A stretch of DNA of 20,369 nt from an uncultured Bacilli bacterium (GCA_947588975.1 CANQAF010000021.1:1-20369), one strand, 5' to 3'. Shown: positions 1 to 7,176, counted from the first letter of the stretch. Notes: generated from the letters alone by a model not told the origin. Numbers and translations are program-made.

Positions 1-68
1 CTGACTCCATATACTAATCCACCATTTTTTGTTTCATAATCTCTTAAAATTATTCCTATTATTTTCAT
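1..68 (-). CDS. Partial gene, probable class I glutamine amidotransferase-like (peptidase C26) protein, N-terminus only
   Basis: Reading the minus strand from an ATG at 66-68 gives an open frame of 22 codons that runs off the window edge. It begins MKIIGIILRDYETKNGG and continues LVYGV. A purine-rich AAGGTCAGG lies upstream of the ATG as a possible ribosome binding site. From memory, the start resembles gamma-glutamyl-GABA hydrolase (PuuD-like, C26) proteins of Bacillota, which often open with MKIIGI-xLRD. The catalytic Cys/His/Glu would lie outside the window, so the family call is inference from the N-terminus only. Transcription would come from the promoter-like element at 144-152, just downstream of the tRNA-Leu terminator. 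Confidence 0.45.
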   Translation of the reverse strand, partial: MKIIGIILRDYETKNGGLVYGV

Positions 69-143
69 ACTATTACCTGACCTTGTAGAATTTTAACACT
101 AATTGAAGTTAACCATTATCTTCTATTACAGTAAATTATAACT

Positions 144-152
144 ATTATATCA
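144..152 (-). promoter_or_regulatory. Extended -10 promoter element for the partial leftmost gene
   Basis: The minus strand reads TGATATAAT, an extended -10 (TGn-TATAAT), between the tRNA-Leu terminator and the ATG at 68. I see no good -35 box, which extended -10 promoters can do without. Confidence 0.45.
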
Positions 153-159
153 TAAAAAT

Positions 160-188
160 AAAATATTAAAACACGAACTAAAAGTCCG
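160..188 (-). terminator. Intrinsic terminator after tRNA-Leu
   Basis: On the minus strand CGGACT pairs with AGTTCG (6 bp including one G-U) around a 3-nt loop, then a T-rich tract TGTTTTAATATTTTA follows. It lies 15 bases downstream of the tRNA CCA end. Confidence 0.55.
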
Positions 189-202
189 AGTATTAATCAT
201 TC

Positions 203-287
203 TGGTGCAGAAGATGGGATTTGAACCCACATGAGAAATCTCACAAGCTCCTGAAACTTGCGTGTCTACCAATTCCACCACTTCTGC
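203..287 (-). tRNA. tRNA-Leu (anticodon CAG)
   Basis: The minus strand folds as an 85-nt class II tRNA with encoded CCA. The acceptor stem GCAGAAG/CTTCTGC pairs perfectly. The anticodon stem is CAAGT/GCTTG with loop TTCAGGA, giving anticodon CAG (decodes CUG). A long variable arm, typical of leucine tRNA, precedes the T-arm GTGGG-TTCAAAT-CCCAT. It is a lone tRNA with its own promoter and terminator. Confidence 0.96.
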
Positions 288-338
288 AATTCCTCAATCA
301 TTTTAACATGAATTTTCAATAAATACAATTGAGGAATT
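288..338. repeat. 11-bp perfect inverted repeat bracketing the tRNA-Leu promoter
   Basis: AATTCCTCAAT at 288-298 is the exact reverse complement of ATTGAGGAATT at 328-338, with 29 bases between. The repeat encloses the -10 box and touches the -35 box of the tRNA-Leu promoter. No T-run follows, so it is not a standard terminator for the upstream DHHW gene. It could be an operator, a transcript-end hairpin, or chance. Confidence 0.5.
300..328 (-). promoter_or_regulatory. Sigma-A-type promoter of tRNA-Leu
   Basis: The minus strand shows TTGTAT (323-328), a 17-base spacer and TAAAAT (300-305), the latter preceded by TGT as an extended -10. The predicted start is a few bases before the tRNA 5' end. 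Confidence 0.7.
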
Positions 339-340
339 AG

Positions 341-1414
341 TTATCCTTTTAAACTACTACTATTATTCACAAGTAGTGTACTATATAAAAATAATACATC
401 TTGATCTTGAAAAGTAAGTAATTTTTCTAATTGTTCTAATGTAATATAACGGATATCGACTAAAGTAATTTTGGAATACGCTTCTATTAATAAAGGTGCT
501 AAACTACTTCCAAACGAATCACGAAACAAAATCAATTCTTTTCCGTTTGATTGATTTGGATTTTCTAACACAACAAAAGGCGTTGATCCTGATAAAAATA
601 CATCATAAGGATCAATACTATCTAATTTGCTTGTATCATACAAAACACTATTTTTCTCATAATTAGTCACGACTACTTGATCTAATATATCATTCGTAAC
701 ATAAATGAGTTCATCTGGAAGTAATTGTAATGCTACCTGTCCATAATAAACACCATAAAAAGGAGTATAATAATGTTTCTGATAAGTAGAATTGATTTGA
801 AAACCCATGTGACTTCCAATCGTAGACACTACTTTACCTAAATTTTCCTGTCTCCAATGCGTATCGGTTTTGTAATAATCATCAATAGATAAAACATCTC
901 TTAAGTCAATCCATTCCATATTAGGAAGTCCTTCGATCACAAGCTTATATAATCTATCATAATCAACATTCAAATAAGAAGTATCCTTCATATAGTAATT
1001 TTTATCTGGAATAATACTATAAAATACCCGGTTAGATTGTAAATAAGTTTCTTGAATATCAGATAATTTAGAAATAAATTGTTGAATTGAATTTTCATTC
1101 GTAGGATACTCACTTTTAAAAATGATATTATCCTTAACATAGTATTGATTAAAATCTAACATATGAAGAATATCAAAAACAGTATGTGCTTTCATCGAAC
1201 GAAAAACATCACGGAAAACAAACTGATCTAAAGCATACTGATCAAAATCATTCATTGCCTTTTTACTTACTATTGAATCCCATGTTATTTTTGGAAATTG
1301 TTTTAATGTTCTACGTTCACTCGTAGAAATAGTTTCATCTTTTCCAAATAAATTAAATAAGAAAAATCCACCAATCACAAGTACAAAGGAATATGTAACG
1401 AATTTATCTTTCAT
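341..1414 (-). CDS. DHHW-family / AlgX-AlgJ-like SGNH acyltransferase partner protein
   Basis: The 357-residue protein has one N-terminal membrane segment (about residues 7-23), with the remainder predicted outside the cell. It carries the TDTHW motif (D184, H186, W187) and a late FRDSFGSS block (S300). In AlgX/AlgJ relatives the D-x-H pair and the Ser form the SGNH-type triad that handles the acetyl group in polysaccharide O-acetylation. The gene starts 8 bases after the MBOAT stop. Its GAGGTGA ribosome binding site begins with the GA of the MBOAT TGA, so the two are translationally coupled. Family membership is fairly sure; the exact polymer acylated is unknown. No U-tract terminator is visible after the stop. 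Confidence 0.85.
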   Translation of the reverse strand: MKDKFVTYSFVLVIGGFFLFNLFGKDETISTSERRTLKQFPKITWDSIVSKKAMNDFDQYALDQFVFRDVFRSMKAHTVFDILHMLDFNQYYVKDNIIFKSEYPTNENSIQQFISKLSDIQETYLQSNRVFYSIIPDKNYYMKDTSYLNVDYDRLYKLVIEGLPNMEWIDLRDVLSIDDYYKTDTHWRQENLGKVVSTIGSHMGFQINSTYQKHYYTPFYGVYYGQVALQLLPDELIYVTNDILDQVVVTNYEKNSVLYDTSKLDSIDPYDVFLSGSTPFVVLENPNQSNGKELILFRDSFGSSLAPLLIEAYSKITLVDIRYITLEQLEKLLTFQDQDVLFLYSTLLVNNSSSLKG

Positions 1415-1422
1415 AGGTCACC

Positions 1423-2814
1423 TCAAAATCTAAAATATAAAAATGGATTAAAAGAAGAATCAATTAAAAAAGCGGTACAAGTAAGTAAAAGTATCATATA
1501 AAACATTGGCTCTAATATAGTGAATAGAAATTTTGCTTTCGTTTGTTTTAACATAGTAATCCATTTCATCAATAAAGGAGTCGCCGCTATCATAGCAGTC
1601 ACCAGTATCAACAAATAACTTCGCAAATAATATAGCGTTTCATGATTCAAAAATGGTAAATGATGAATCCCAAATAAATTCTGAAATGCAATCACAATCG
1701 AATCTATACTTTCACAATTAAATATGACGAAACTACATATTACAAAAAATATTGTATATAAATGGGCTATCATTGGATGCTTTTTTAAGTGGGATAATAA
1801 AAATGTCTTTTCAATCAATAACAGTATTGCAAAATAAAGTCCCCACAAAATAAAATTCCAAGAAGCGCCATGCCAAAGACCTGTCAAAAACCATACGATA
1901 AATAAGTTCAAAATCCATCTAGGATAAGCAACACGACTACCTCCTAAAGGAATATACACATAATCTTTTAACCAACTAGATAAAGAAATATGCCATCTAC
2001 GCCAAAAATCTGTAATCGATTTTGCAATCAATGGATAATTAAAATTTTCTAAGAAATGGAAACCAAACATGAGTCCAAGTCCAATAGCCATATCTGAATA
2101 ACCTGAAAAATCAAAATAAATTTGTAAAGTAGATGCAATTGCATGCAACCAAGAAGATAAAACTGTAGAAATAGAATCTAAATGCTTACAAAATTCTCCT
2201 AATACATTCGCAAGCAATACTTTTTTAGATAATCCGATCACAAATCTTTGTACTCCCTTTGCAAATGAGGAATAAGAATGTGTTCTTTCTTGTAACTCTT
2301 TTTCAATTGTAGTATAACGTACAATTGGTCCTGCAATCAATTGTGGAAATAAAGTTACATAAGTTGCAAAATCTAAAAATTTGGTACTGTATTTCACTTT
2401 CCCTAAATATACATCAATCACATATCCTAATGTCTGAAAAGTAAAAAAGCTAATGCCAATTGGCATAACAATTGTTAACAATGAAAAATCAGTAGAGAAA
2501 ATTTGATTGATATTTGTAATCAAGAAATTTGTATATTTAAAATACAGTAATAATCCTACATTCATCAAAATAGAAAACACTAACATAACAGTTGCATATT
2601 TGGTATGCATATGCTTTCCTATTTGGTGTCCCACCAAATAATTCAATATACAAGAAAATAATAAGATCCAAATATAACGAGGTTCCCCATAAAAATAAAA
2701 AAGCAAACTAAAAATGAGTAATACGAAATTTTTATATCGACTTGGTACAATAAAATAAACCAATAATAAAATTGGTAAAAAATAATATAAAAAAGAAATA
2801 CTTGAAAAAAGCAT
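1423..2814 (-). CDS. MBOAT-family membrane O-acyltransferase (AlgI/DltB-like)
   Basis: This 463-residue polytopic protein has about ten or more hydrophobic segments. It carries the family signatures WRRWHISLS (H275) and LWHGASWNF (H315, the position of the invariant MBOAT histidine), plus the FFTFQTLGY and FPQLIAGP blocks typical of AlgI relatives. It would carry an acyl (probably acetyl) group across the membrane and hand it to the DHHW protein encoded just downstream. AGGAG sits 6 bases before the ATG. A terminator-like hairpin (2831-2854) lies immediately upstream of this ribosome binding site, so expression depends on read-through or on a promoter inside the upstream lipoprotein gene. The substrate is not determinable here; a Dlt system is less likely because dltA/dltC are absent nearby. 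Confidence 0.93.
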   Translation of the reverse strand: MLFSSISFLYYFLPILLLVYFIVPSRYKNFVLLIFSLLFYFYGEPRYIWILLFSCILNYLVGHQIGKHMHTKYATVMLVFSILMNVGLLLYFKYTNFLITNINQIFSTDFSLLTIVMPIGISFFTFQTLGYVIDVYLGKVKYSTKFLDFATYVTLFPQLIAGPIVRYTTIEKELQERTHSYSSFAKGVQRFVIGLSKKVLLANVLGEFCKHLDSISTVLSSWLHAIASTLQIYFDFSGYSDMAIGLGLMFGFHFLENFNYPLIAKSITDFWRRWHISLSSWLKDYVYIPLGGSRVAYPRWILNLFIVWFLTGLWHGASWNFILWGLYFAILLLIEKTFLLSHLKKHPMIAHLYTIFFVICSFVIFNCESIDSIVIAFQNLFGIHHLPFLNHETLYYLRSYLLILVTAMIAATPLLMKWITMLKQTKAKFLFTILEPMFYMILLLTCTAFLIDSSFNPFLYFRF

Positions 2815-2830
2815 CCTATTCTCCTCTCAA

Positions 2831-2854
2831 GAAAAAGTCTTCCTAAGAAGACTT
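2831..2854 (-). terminator. Intrinsic terminator overlapping the lipoprotein stop codon
   Basis: AAGTCTTC pairs perfectly with GAAGACTT (8 bp) around a 4-base loop, followed on the minus strand by TTTC. The left arm begins inside the TAA stop of the lipoprotein gene. The ribosome binding site for the MBOAT gene starts a few bases after the hairpin, so it may be a partial terminator that sets the lipoprotein to MBOAT ratio. Confidence 0.7.
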
Positions 2855-3314
2855 ATTTTAATTTTTTAAATCCATTATATAGTTCTTCGGAAATATCATT
2901 TGTCATAATGACAACAATTAAATTCCCTTTATTATCAATGATAACATCCTCGTCTTCTACCCAAACGCAAACCCATTTTCTAGGATTAATACTTTCTTTA
3001 ATTTGGGATTTTACTTTTTCAACATCTGCCCCTTTTTTCGTTCTCACTAAAATAACAGAATGGGCAATTGAACTAATACCAGGTTCTGAAACCAATGCTT
3101 CTTCAAACTCAATATCTTTACTACCCAAAAAATTTTCTACATTTTCTTCTGTAATTTCTGTTTTCTCTAAAAAAATTGGAATTTTATCTTCTGGAACTTC
3201 TGCATATATTTGATCCATCAAATCAGATAAATTACCTTCTATATTTTTTTGACCACAACCTACTAAAGATAAAGTTATAACCATCAGCAGCATGAATCCA
3301 ATTATTTTTTTCAT
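2853..3314 (-). CDS. DUF4358-type lipoprotein
   Basis: The 153-residue product begins MKKIIGFMLLMVITLSLVGC, a clean lipoprotein signal with lipobox LVGC and lipidation at C20. The mature part is acidic in its first half. It ends with an alternating beta/alpha pattern (ISSIAHSVILVRTKK, then GNLIVVIMTND) that resembles DUF4358 proteins of Clostridia, judged from memory. Such lipoproteins are commonly encoded beside MBOAT and DHHW genes, as here, which suggests an accessory role in surface polysaccharide acylation. A GAGGAG site sits 7 bases before the ATG. The biochemical role is unknown. Confidence 0.75.
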   Translation of the reverse strand: MKKIIGFMLLMVITLSLVGCGQKNIEGNLSDLMDQIYAEVPEDKIPIFLEKTEITEENVENFLGSKDIEFEEALVSEPGISSIAHSVILVRTKKGADVEKVKSQIKESINPRKWVCVWVEDEDVIIDNKGNLIVVIMTNDISEELYNGFKKLK

Positions 3315-3328
3315 ATATTTTCTCCTCT

Positions 3329-3355
3329 ATATAAAAATCATTTCTACAATGATTT
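3329..3355 (-). terminator. Weak AT-rich terminator after tRNA-Glu
   Basis: An 8-bp stem (AAATCATT with AATGATTT) and a 5-base loop are followed on the minus strand by TTTATATAG. It lies 9 bases after the tRNA-Glu CCA and just upstream of the lipoprotein ribosome binding site. The same segment also holds TTGAAA and TTTATA about 17 bases apart, which could instead be a promoter for the lipoprotein gene. Confidence 0.4.
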
Positions 3356-3363
3356 CAATGACA

Positions 3364-3440
3364 TGGTAACTCGTACGGGTTTCGAACCCGTGAATACCGC
3401 CTTGAGAGGGCGGCGTGTTGAACCACTTCACCAACGAGTC
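3364..3440 (-). tRNA. tRNA-Glu (anticodon CTC)
   Basis: A 77-nt cloverleaf with encoded CCA is present on the minus strand. The acceptor stem is GACTCGT/ACGAGTT (G1-U72 wobble) with discriminator A. The anticodon stem is CCGCC/GGCGG with loop CTCTCAA, giving CTC, which reads GAG. The T-arm ACGGG-TTCGAAA-CCCGT pairs perfectly. It lies about 100 bases downstream of gltX, whose product would charge it, but has its own promoter. Confidence 0.95.
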
Positions 3441-3467
3441 AATTTGTAATCACTCGACTACAGATTT

Positions 3468-3497
3468 AGTATACCATAATTTAAATGACCTTGCCAA
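3468..3497 (-). promoter_or_regulatory. Promoter of tRNA-Glu
   Basis: TTGGCA (3492-3497), an 18-base spacer and TATACT (3468-3473) preceded by TGG as an extended -10. It lies between the gltX terminator and the tRNA. Confidence 0.75.
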
Positions 3498-3512
3498 TCA
3501 TTTTTATCAGAT

Positions 3513-3540
3513 TTCAAAAAAAGTCTACTCATGTAGACTT
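3513..3540 (-). terminator. Intrinsic terminator of gltX
   Basis: AAGTCTAC pairs perfectly with GTAGACTT (8 bp) around a 4-base loop; a run of seven T begins inside the right arm. The stem begins in the last two bases of the gltX TAA stop. Confidence 0.9.
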
Positions 3541-5194
3541 ATTGATAAAATTTCGCAAAACGCTTTTGAATACGCTCTTTGCCGAGTAACTTTAATAATT
3601 CATATAAATCTGGTGTCATAGAACGTGTTGTAAGCGCAACTCGAATGACAGTACTGATATCAGCAACACTACCTTTATATGCATCCGGATTTTCCTTATA
3701 TGCTTTCATATCAGCACAATATCCTAATTCGGTAGTTAATTGTTTGATTTTATCAAACCACGTATCCTTATCATCACTATCTTGGTAATATTTTTCAATA
3801 TATGTTTTTAAAATCATTGCGATTTCATTTGGATTACTAATCTTTTGGAAATCATAGTCATGATATTCTTCAAATAAATGATCATACATATACCAAATCT
3901 CATTTGGAATAGAAGCATATGTTTCATAATCTTTTCGAGGTTTCTTTTGTTCTCTTTCAATATTAATAATCTTTTTATAATATTCTGGATCCATTTCAAT
4001 TAAATTTTTTAATAATTCAGAATATTGTTTGGCCCATGAATAAGATAATTCATATAATGTATCTTTATTCATCTTGGAAATAACATTTTTAGAAATATTA
4101 TTTAATTTATCTAAATCAAATAATGCACCACCAGAAGATGACATCTTTTTTGGTTGAAAATCAAATTCTAGAAAAGATTTATCTGGATTCGCAGTATGCC
4201 ACTCTTCATAATTAGAGTTAGCAATTGTCATAAGTGCCTCGATGACAGCTTCCGTAGGGTATCCTTTTTCCATATAATAACTCATAGATGCCTCTGGATC
4301 CTTACGTTTACTAATTTTACGTTTAATGTCCCCATCTTGTTTCAAAATAAGCGGTGTATGAATATATTTAGGAGGTTTCCAACCAAATGCCTCAAATAAC
4401 TCAATATGCCCAGGTACAGAAGAAAGCCATTCTTCCCCACGAACAACATGTGTCGTACGCATAAAATGATCATCTACCACATGTGCGAAATGATAAGTTG
4501 GGAGTAAATTATCAGACTTCATAATCACAATATCTTGATCATTTTGGTTCAAATATAGTTTTCCTCTTACCAAATCATCAAACCAAAAACGATCATCAAA
4601 ATTTCCTAAAGAACGAAAACGAATAACATAAGGTTTACCTGCTTTAATATTTGCAACTGCTTCTTCAACTGATAAATTACGACAAGTAGCATAACGGCCA
4701 TAATATCCTGTACGCATCTTATTTTTTTCTTGGTTTTCACGCATTTGGTCTAAGTGTTCTTTTTCACAAAAGCAAGGATAAGCACGACCAATTTCAATTA
4801 AGTATTTAATACAGGCATGATAAATTTCCTTACGCTCACTTTGAATATAAGGGCCATAATTTCCAACAATTTTTCCTTTATATTCATATTCATCTGGCTC
4901 CATATCATAGAATCTTAAAACTTGCATAATTTTTTCAATAGCTGTTTCAACTTCCCTACTTTTATCCGTATCTTCATTACGTAGATAAAAAATACCACCA
5001 GATGATTTGGCCATTACATAATCAATCACTGCTGCTTGAAAATTTCCAATATGTACAAATCCAGTAGGTGAAGGGGCAAAACGAGTGACTTTTTCACCCT
5101 CTTTTAAATTTCTTTCTGGATATATTTTTTCATAATCTTCAATTGTTTTTGTAATATTAGGAAATATTAATTCTGCTAAATCATGATTCGTCAT
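3539..5194 (-). CDS. gltX: Glutamyl-tRNA synthetase (clostridial ~550-residue type)
   Basis: This class I synthetase attaches glutamate to tRNA-Glu. In organisms lacking GlnRS it also mischarges tRNA-Gln, which GatCAB then amidates. The ATG at 5192-5194 gives 551 residues and has AAGGAG 10 bases upstream; the frame stays open to 5470, but that extension runs through tRNA-Gln and is not coding. The nucleotide-binding signature reads APSPTGFVHIGN (H48-I49-G50) and the KMSKS-type loop is KRKISKRKDPEASM (K293-S295-K296). C141, C143 and C171 match the zinc-binding part seen in many GluRS. The ~40-residue N-terminal lead before the Rossmann fold is typical of this clostridial subgroup. A promoter (5223-5251) and a terminator (3513-3540) make it a single-gene unit. 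Confidence 0.96.
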   Translation of the reverse strand: MTNHDLAELIFPNITKTIEDYEKIYPERNLKEGEKVTRFAPSPTGFVHIGNFQAAVIDYVMAKSSGGIFYLRNEDTDKSREVETAIEKIMQVLRFYDMEPDEYEYKGKIVGNYGPYIQSERKEIYHACIKYLIEIGRAYPCFCEKEHLDQMRENQEKNKMRTGYYGRYATCRNLSVEEAVANIKAGKPYVIRFRSLGNFDDRFWFDDLVRGKLYLNQNDQDIVIMKSDNLLPTYHFAHVVDDHFMRTTHVVRGEEWLSSVPGHIELFEAFGWKPPKYIHTPLILKQDGDIKRKISKRKDPEASMSYYMEKGYPTEAVIEALMTIANSNYEEWHTANPDKSFLEFDFQPKKMSSSGGALFDLDKLNNISKNVISKMNKDTLYELSYSWAKQYSELLKNLIEMDPEYYKKIINIEREQKKPRKDYETYASIPNEIWYMYDHLFEEYHDYDFQKISNPNEIAMILKTYIEKYYQDSDDKDTWFDKIKQLTTELGYCADMKAYKENPDAYKGSVADISTVIRVALTTRSMTPDLYELLKLLGKERIQKRFAKFYQ

Positions 5195-5222
5195 ATGTCC
5201 CACGCTCCTTAACGCTATTTCA

Positions 5223-5251
5223 ATTTTACTTGATTTTCTTTGTTTTTTCAA
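5223..5251 (-). promoter_or_regulatory. Promoter of gltX
   Basis: TTGAAA (5246-5251), a 17-base spacer and TAAAAT (5223-5228), about 29 bases upstream of the chosen ATG. Its presence supports starting gltX at 5194. Confidence 0.7.
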
Positions 5252-5264
5252 TATATTGATATCA

Positions 5265-5290
5265 TAAAAAGAAAAAACCATATAATGGTT
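5265..5290 (-). terminator. Intrinsic terminator after tRNA-Gln
   Basis: AACCAT pairs with ATGGTT around a 3-base loop, followed by TTTTCTTTTT on the minus strand, 10 bases after the tRNA CCA. Confidence 0.75.
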
Positions 5291-5300
5291 ATAATCTAAT

Positions 5301-5376
5301 TGGCTGCCCCAGTTCGATTCGAACGAACGCAATGTCGGAGTCAGAGTCCGATGCCTTACCGCTTGGCTATGGGGCA
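5301..5376 (-). tRNA. tRNA-Gln (anticodon CTG)
   Basis: A 76-nt cloverleaf with encoded CCA. The acceptor stem is TGCCCCA/TGGGGCA with discriminator G, the usual tRNA-Gln form. The anticodon stem is TCGGA/TCCGA with loop CTCTGAC, giving CTG, which reads CAG. The T-arm is GTTCG-TTCGAAT-CGAAC. It lies directly upstream of gltX, with promoter and terminator of its own. Confidence 0.96.
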
Positions 5377-5389
5377 ATGAAACAATATT

Positions 5390-5398
5390 ATTATAACA
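5390..5398 (-). promoter_or_regulatory. Extended -10 promoter of tRNA-Gln
   Basis: The minus strand reads TGTTATAAT, a perfect extended -10, 13 bases before the tRNA 5' end. Candidate -35 boxes (TTGTAT, TTTGTA) have short spacers of 15-16 bases. Confidence 0.65.
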
Positions 5399-5423
5399 CG
5401 TTTTCGACCAATACAAAAGAAAA

Positions 5424-5452
5424 TAATAAAAAATACTACTAAAATAGTATTT
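5424..5452 (-). terminator. Intrinsic terminator of the SDR gene
   Basis: AAATACTA pairs with TAGTATTT (8 bp) around a 6-base loop, running into TTTATTATT. The left arm starts inside the TAA stop. Confidence 0.75.
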
Positions 5453-6194
5453 AATTATGAGCAGCACCATCTACTTGTAATATTACACCTGTAATATAAC
5501 TTGCCATAGGACTAGAAAGAAAAAGAAAAGCATTAGCAATATCACGAGGTTTTCCAATTTTACCAAGTGGAATTGTTTCAATAATAGGATCTATTACTTC
5601 CTTTGGCAAAGATGCAACCATATCTGTTTCAATAACCCCTGGAGCTACAGCATTCACACGAATTTGATATGGAGCAAGTTCTCTAGCTAAAGACTTTGTC
5701 ATTCCATTGACAGCAAATTTACTTGTCGGGTAACCAACACCAGTTGGCTGACCATAAATACTTACCATAGAACTAGTATTTAAAATTACACCTTCTTTTT
5801 GATTTTTCATATAAGGTACAACAGCTTTTGTAACTAAAAACATAGCATTAACATTGATATTCATCAAATTTACAAACTCTTCACTCGTGGTATCCTCTAT
5901 TTTTTTGTTGGCGGAAATGCCAGCATTATTCACCAAAATATCAATATGTCCATACATGTGATATATTTTTTGGATAACTTGTTCGATTTCTGCTTCATCA
6001 TTTAAATTTGGATAATATCCAGTTACTTCTTTGCCTTCCATTTTTAACTGTTCAATTGCTTTTTCAACGGTTTCTTTTTTAGAACCAAAGAGTACTACAT
6101 TGGCATTCTGTTCACAAAAAGCGCGAACTGTTTCTAACCCAATTCCTCTTGTTCCGCCTGTTATAATAACTACTTTCCCATCTAAATGAAACAT
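5451..6194 (-). CDS. Short-chain dehydrogenase, possible BaiA-like hydroxysteroid dehydrogenase
   Basis: The 247-residue protein is a classical SDR: cofactor loop TGGTRGIG (12-19), NNAG (89-92), N114, S142 and Y155-x3-K159 are all present. FabG-type 3-oxoacyl reductase is the generic call. However, the VVLFG after strand 2, the INVNAMF block, GVGYPTSK around the active Tyr and RVNAVAPGVIETDM recall BaiA 3alpha-hydroxysteroid dehydrogenases of bile-acid-converting Clostridia (compared from memory). Where BaiA2 has an acidic residue after strand 2 (NAD-preferring), this protein has SKK, which would favour NADP. GGAGG precedes the ATG by 7 bases. The gene follows trxB across 70 bases containing a weak hairpin and may share its transcript; fatty-acid genes are absent around it. 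Confidence 0.85.
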   Translation of the reverse strand: MFHLDGKVVIITGGTRGIGLETVRAFCEQNANVVLFGSKKETVEKAIEQLKMEGKEVTGYYPNLNDEAEIEQVIQKIYHMYGHIDILVNNAGISANKKIEDTTSEEFVNLMNINVNAMFLVTKAVVPYMKNQKEGVILNTSSMVSIYGQPTGVGYPTSKFAVNGMTKSLARELAPYQIRVNAVAPGVIETDMVASLPKEVIDPIIETIPLGKIGKPRDIANAFLFLSSPMASYITGVILQVDGAAHN

Positions 6195-6229
6195 ATTGAT
6201 TCCTCCACCACTCTTTTATATTTTCTAAC

Positions 6230-6250
6230 AACCAAATATTGTATTTGGCT
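6230..6250 (-). terminator. Hairpin between trxB and the SDR gene (weak terminator)
   Basis: On the minus strand AGCCAAATA pairs with TATTTGGTT (9 bp, one G-U) around CAA. Only GTTAG follows, so the U-tract is poor. It may attenuate rather than end trxB transcription. Confidence 0.35.
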
Positions 6251-6264
6251 ATAAGTCTCTTCCG

Positions 6265-7176
6265 TTATATTATAACATGATTCAAATAATGAATTGCCTC
6301 TATAGCAGCAACTGCGCCATCACTTGTTGCAGTTACAAGTTGTCTAACACTCTTTGTACGACTATCACCCGCAACATAAATTCCATCTACATTTGTATGA
6401 CAGTCTTCACCTGCAATAACATAACCAAAATCATTCGTGTGAATTAATTGATTAAAATTTTCTGTTTCAGGCACACGTCCAATTGCAACAAATAAACCAT
6501 CTACTGGTATCGTTTTAACCGTTCCATCGCAATTGGTAACTACAATACTTTCTAATGTATCATTTCCATTTAATTGAGTAACTGTACTATTCAGTACAAG
6601 CTCTATATTTGCTTTTAACTTCACTTGTTGAATGAAAGTTTCATCAGCACGAAAAGTATCTCTTCTATGAATTAAATAAACTTTTTTGGCAATATCAGAT
6701 AAATAAAGGGCATCTTCCAAAGCAGTATTCCCACCACCTTGTACAGCAACTTCTTTTCCTCTATAAAAAGCTCCATCACAAGTTGCACAATATGAAATAC
6801 CTTTTCCAACAAATTCTTTTTCATTAGGTAAATTCAATTTCCTATTTTCAGCACCCGTTGCTAAAATAATTGTTTTCGCTTGGTAAGTATTCTTAGTTGT
6901 GATCACTTCTTTATAGGTATCATAATTTTGAATATTCACTACTTTTTCAAATACAATTTCAGCTCCCAAATCTTTTGCTTGTTCATACAATTTGGTGGCA
7001 AAATCAAATCCTGAAATATGTGGTGCAACAGGATAGTTATCAATAGATAACGTATTAATAATTTGACCACCATAACTCATTGCTTCTAAAACCAAAGTCT
7101 TTTTTTCAGCCCTTCTTGTATAAATTGCGGAAGTAAGACCCGCAGGACCAGCTCCTACAATAATTACATCATACAT
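6265..7176 (-). CDS. trxB: Thioredoxin-disulfide reductase
   Basis: The 303-residue flavoenzyme moves electrons from NADPH through FAD to thioredoxin in the cytoplasm. It has the FAD-binding GAGPAG (8-13), the redox-active CATC (C130 and C133), the NADPH-binding GGGNTA (147-152), HRRDTFRA (170-177, phosphate-binding Arg) and the second FAD motif GIYVAGD (265-271). Length is normal for low-molecular-weight TrxR. HRRDTFRA argues against the NADH- or ferredoxin-linked variants. AGGTGA lies 6 bases before the ATG. The SDR gene follows 70 bases downstream. No thioredoxin gene is in the window. Confidence 0.96.
   Translation of the reverse strand: MYDVIIVGAGPAGLTSAIYTRRAEKKTLVLEAMSYGGQIINTLSIDNYPVAPHISGFDFATKLYEQAKDLGAEIVFEKVVNIQNYDTYKEVITTKNTYQAKTIILATGAENRKLNLPNEKEFVGKGISYCATCDGAFYRGKEVAVQGGGNTALEDALYLSDIAKKVYLIHRRDTFRADETFIQQVKLKANIELVLNSTVTQLNGNDTLESIVVTNCDGTVKTIPVDGLFVAIGRVPETENFNQLIHTNDFGYVIAGEDCHTNVDGIYVAGDSRTKSVRQLVTATSDGAVAAIEAIHYLNHVII

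Noticed and set aside
2908..3213. Plus-strand ORF opposite the lipoprotein gene
   Set aside because: The minus frame encodes a clear lipoprotein with lipobox and ribosome binding site; the plus frame has no recognisable protein features.
3510..5452. tRNA-Gln, gltX and tRNA-Glu as one operon
   Set aside because: Each unit is separated by an intrinsic terminator followed by a good promoter.
5195..5470. Upstream extension of gltX in the same open frame
   Set aside because: It runs through a complete tRNA-Gln gene, its terminator and the gltX promoter. The ATG at 5194 has AAGGAG and matches the expected N-terminus of the family.
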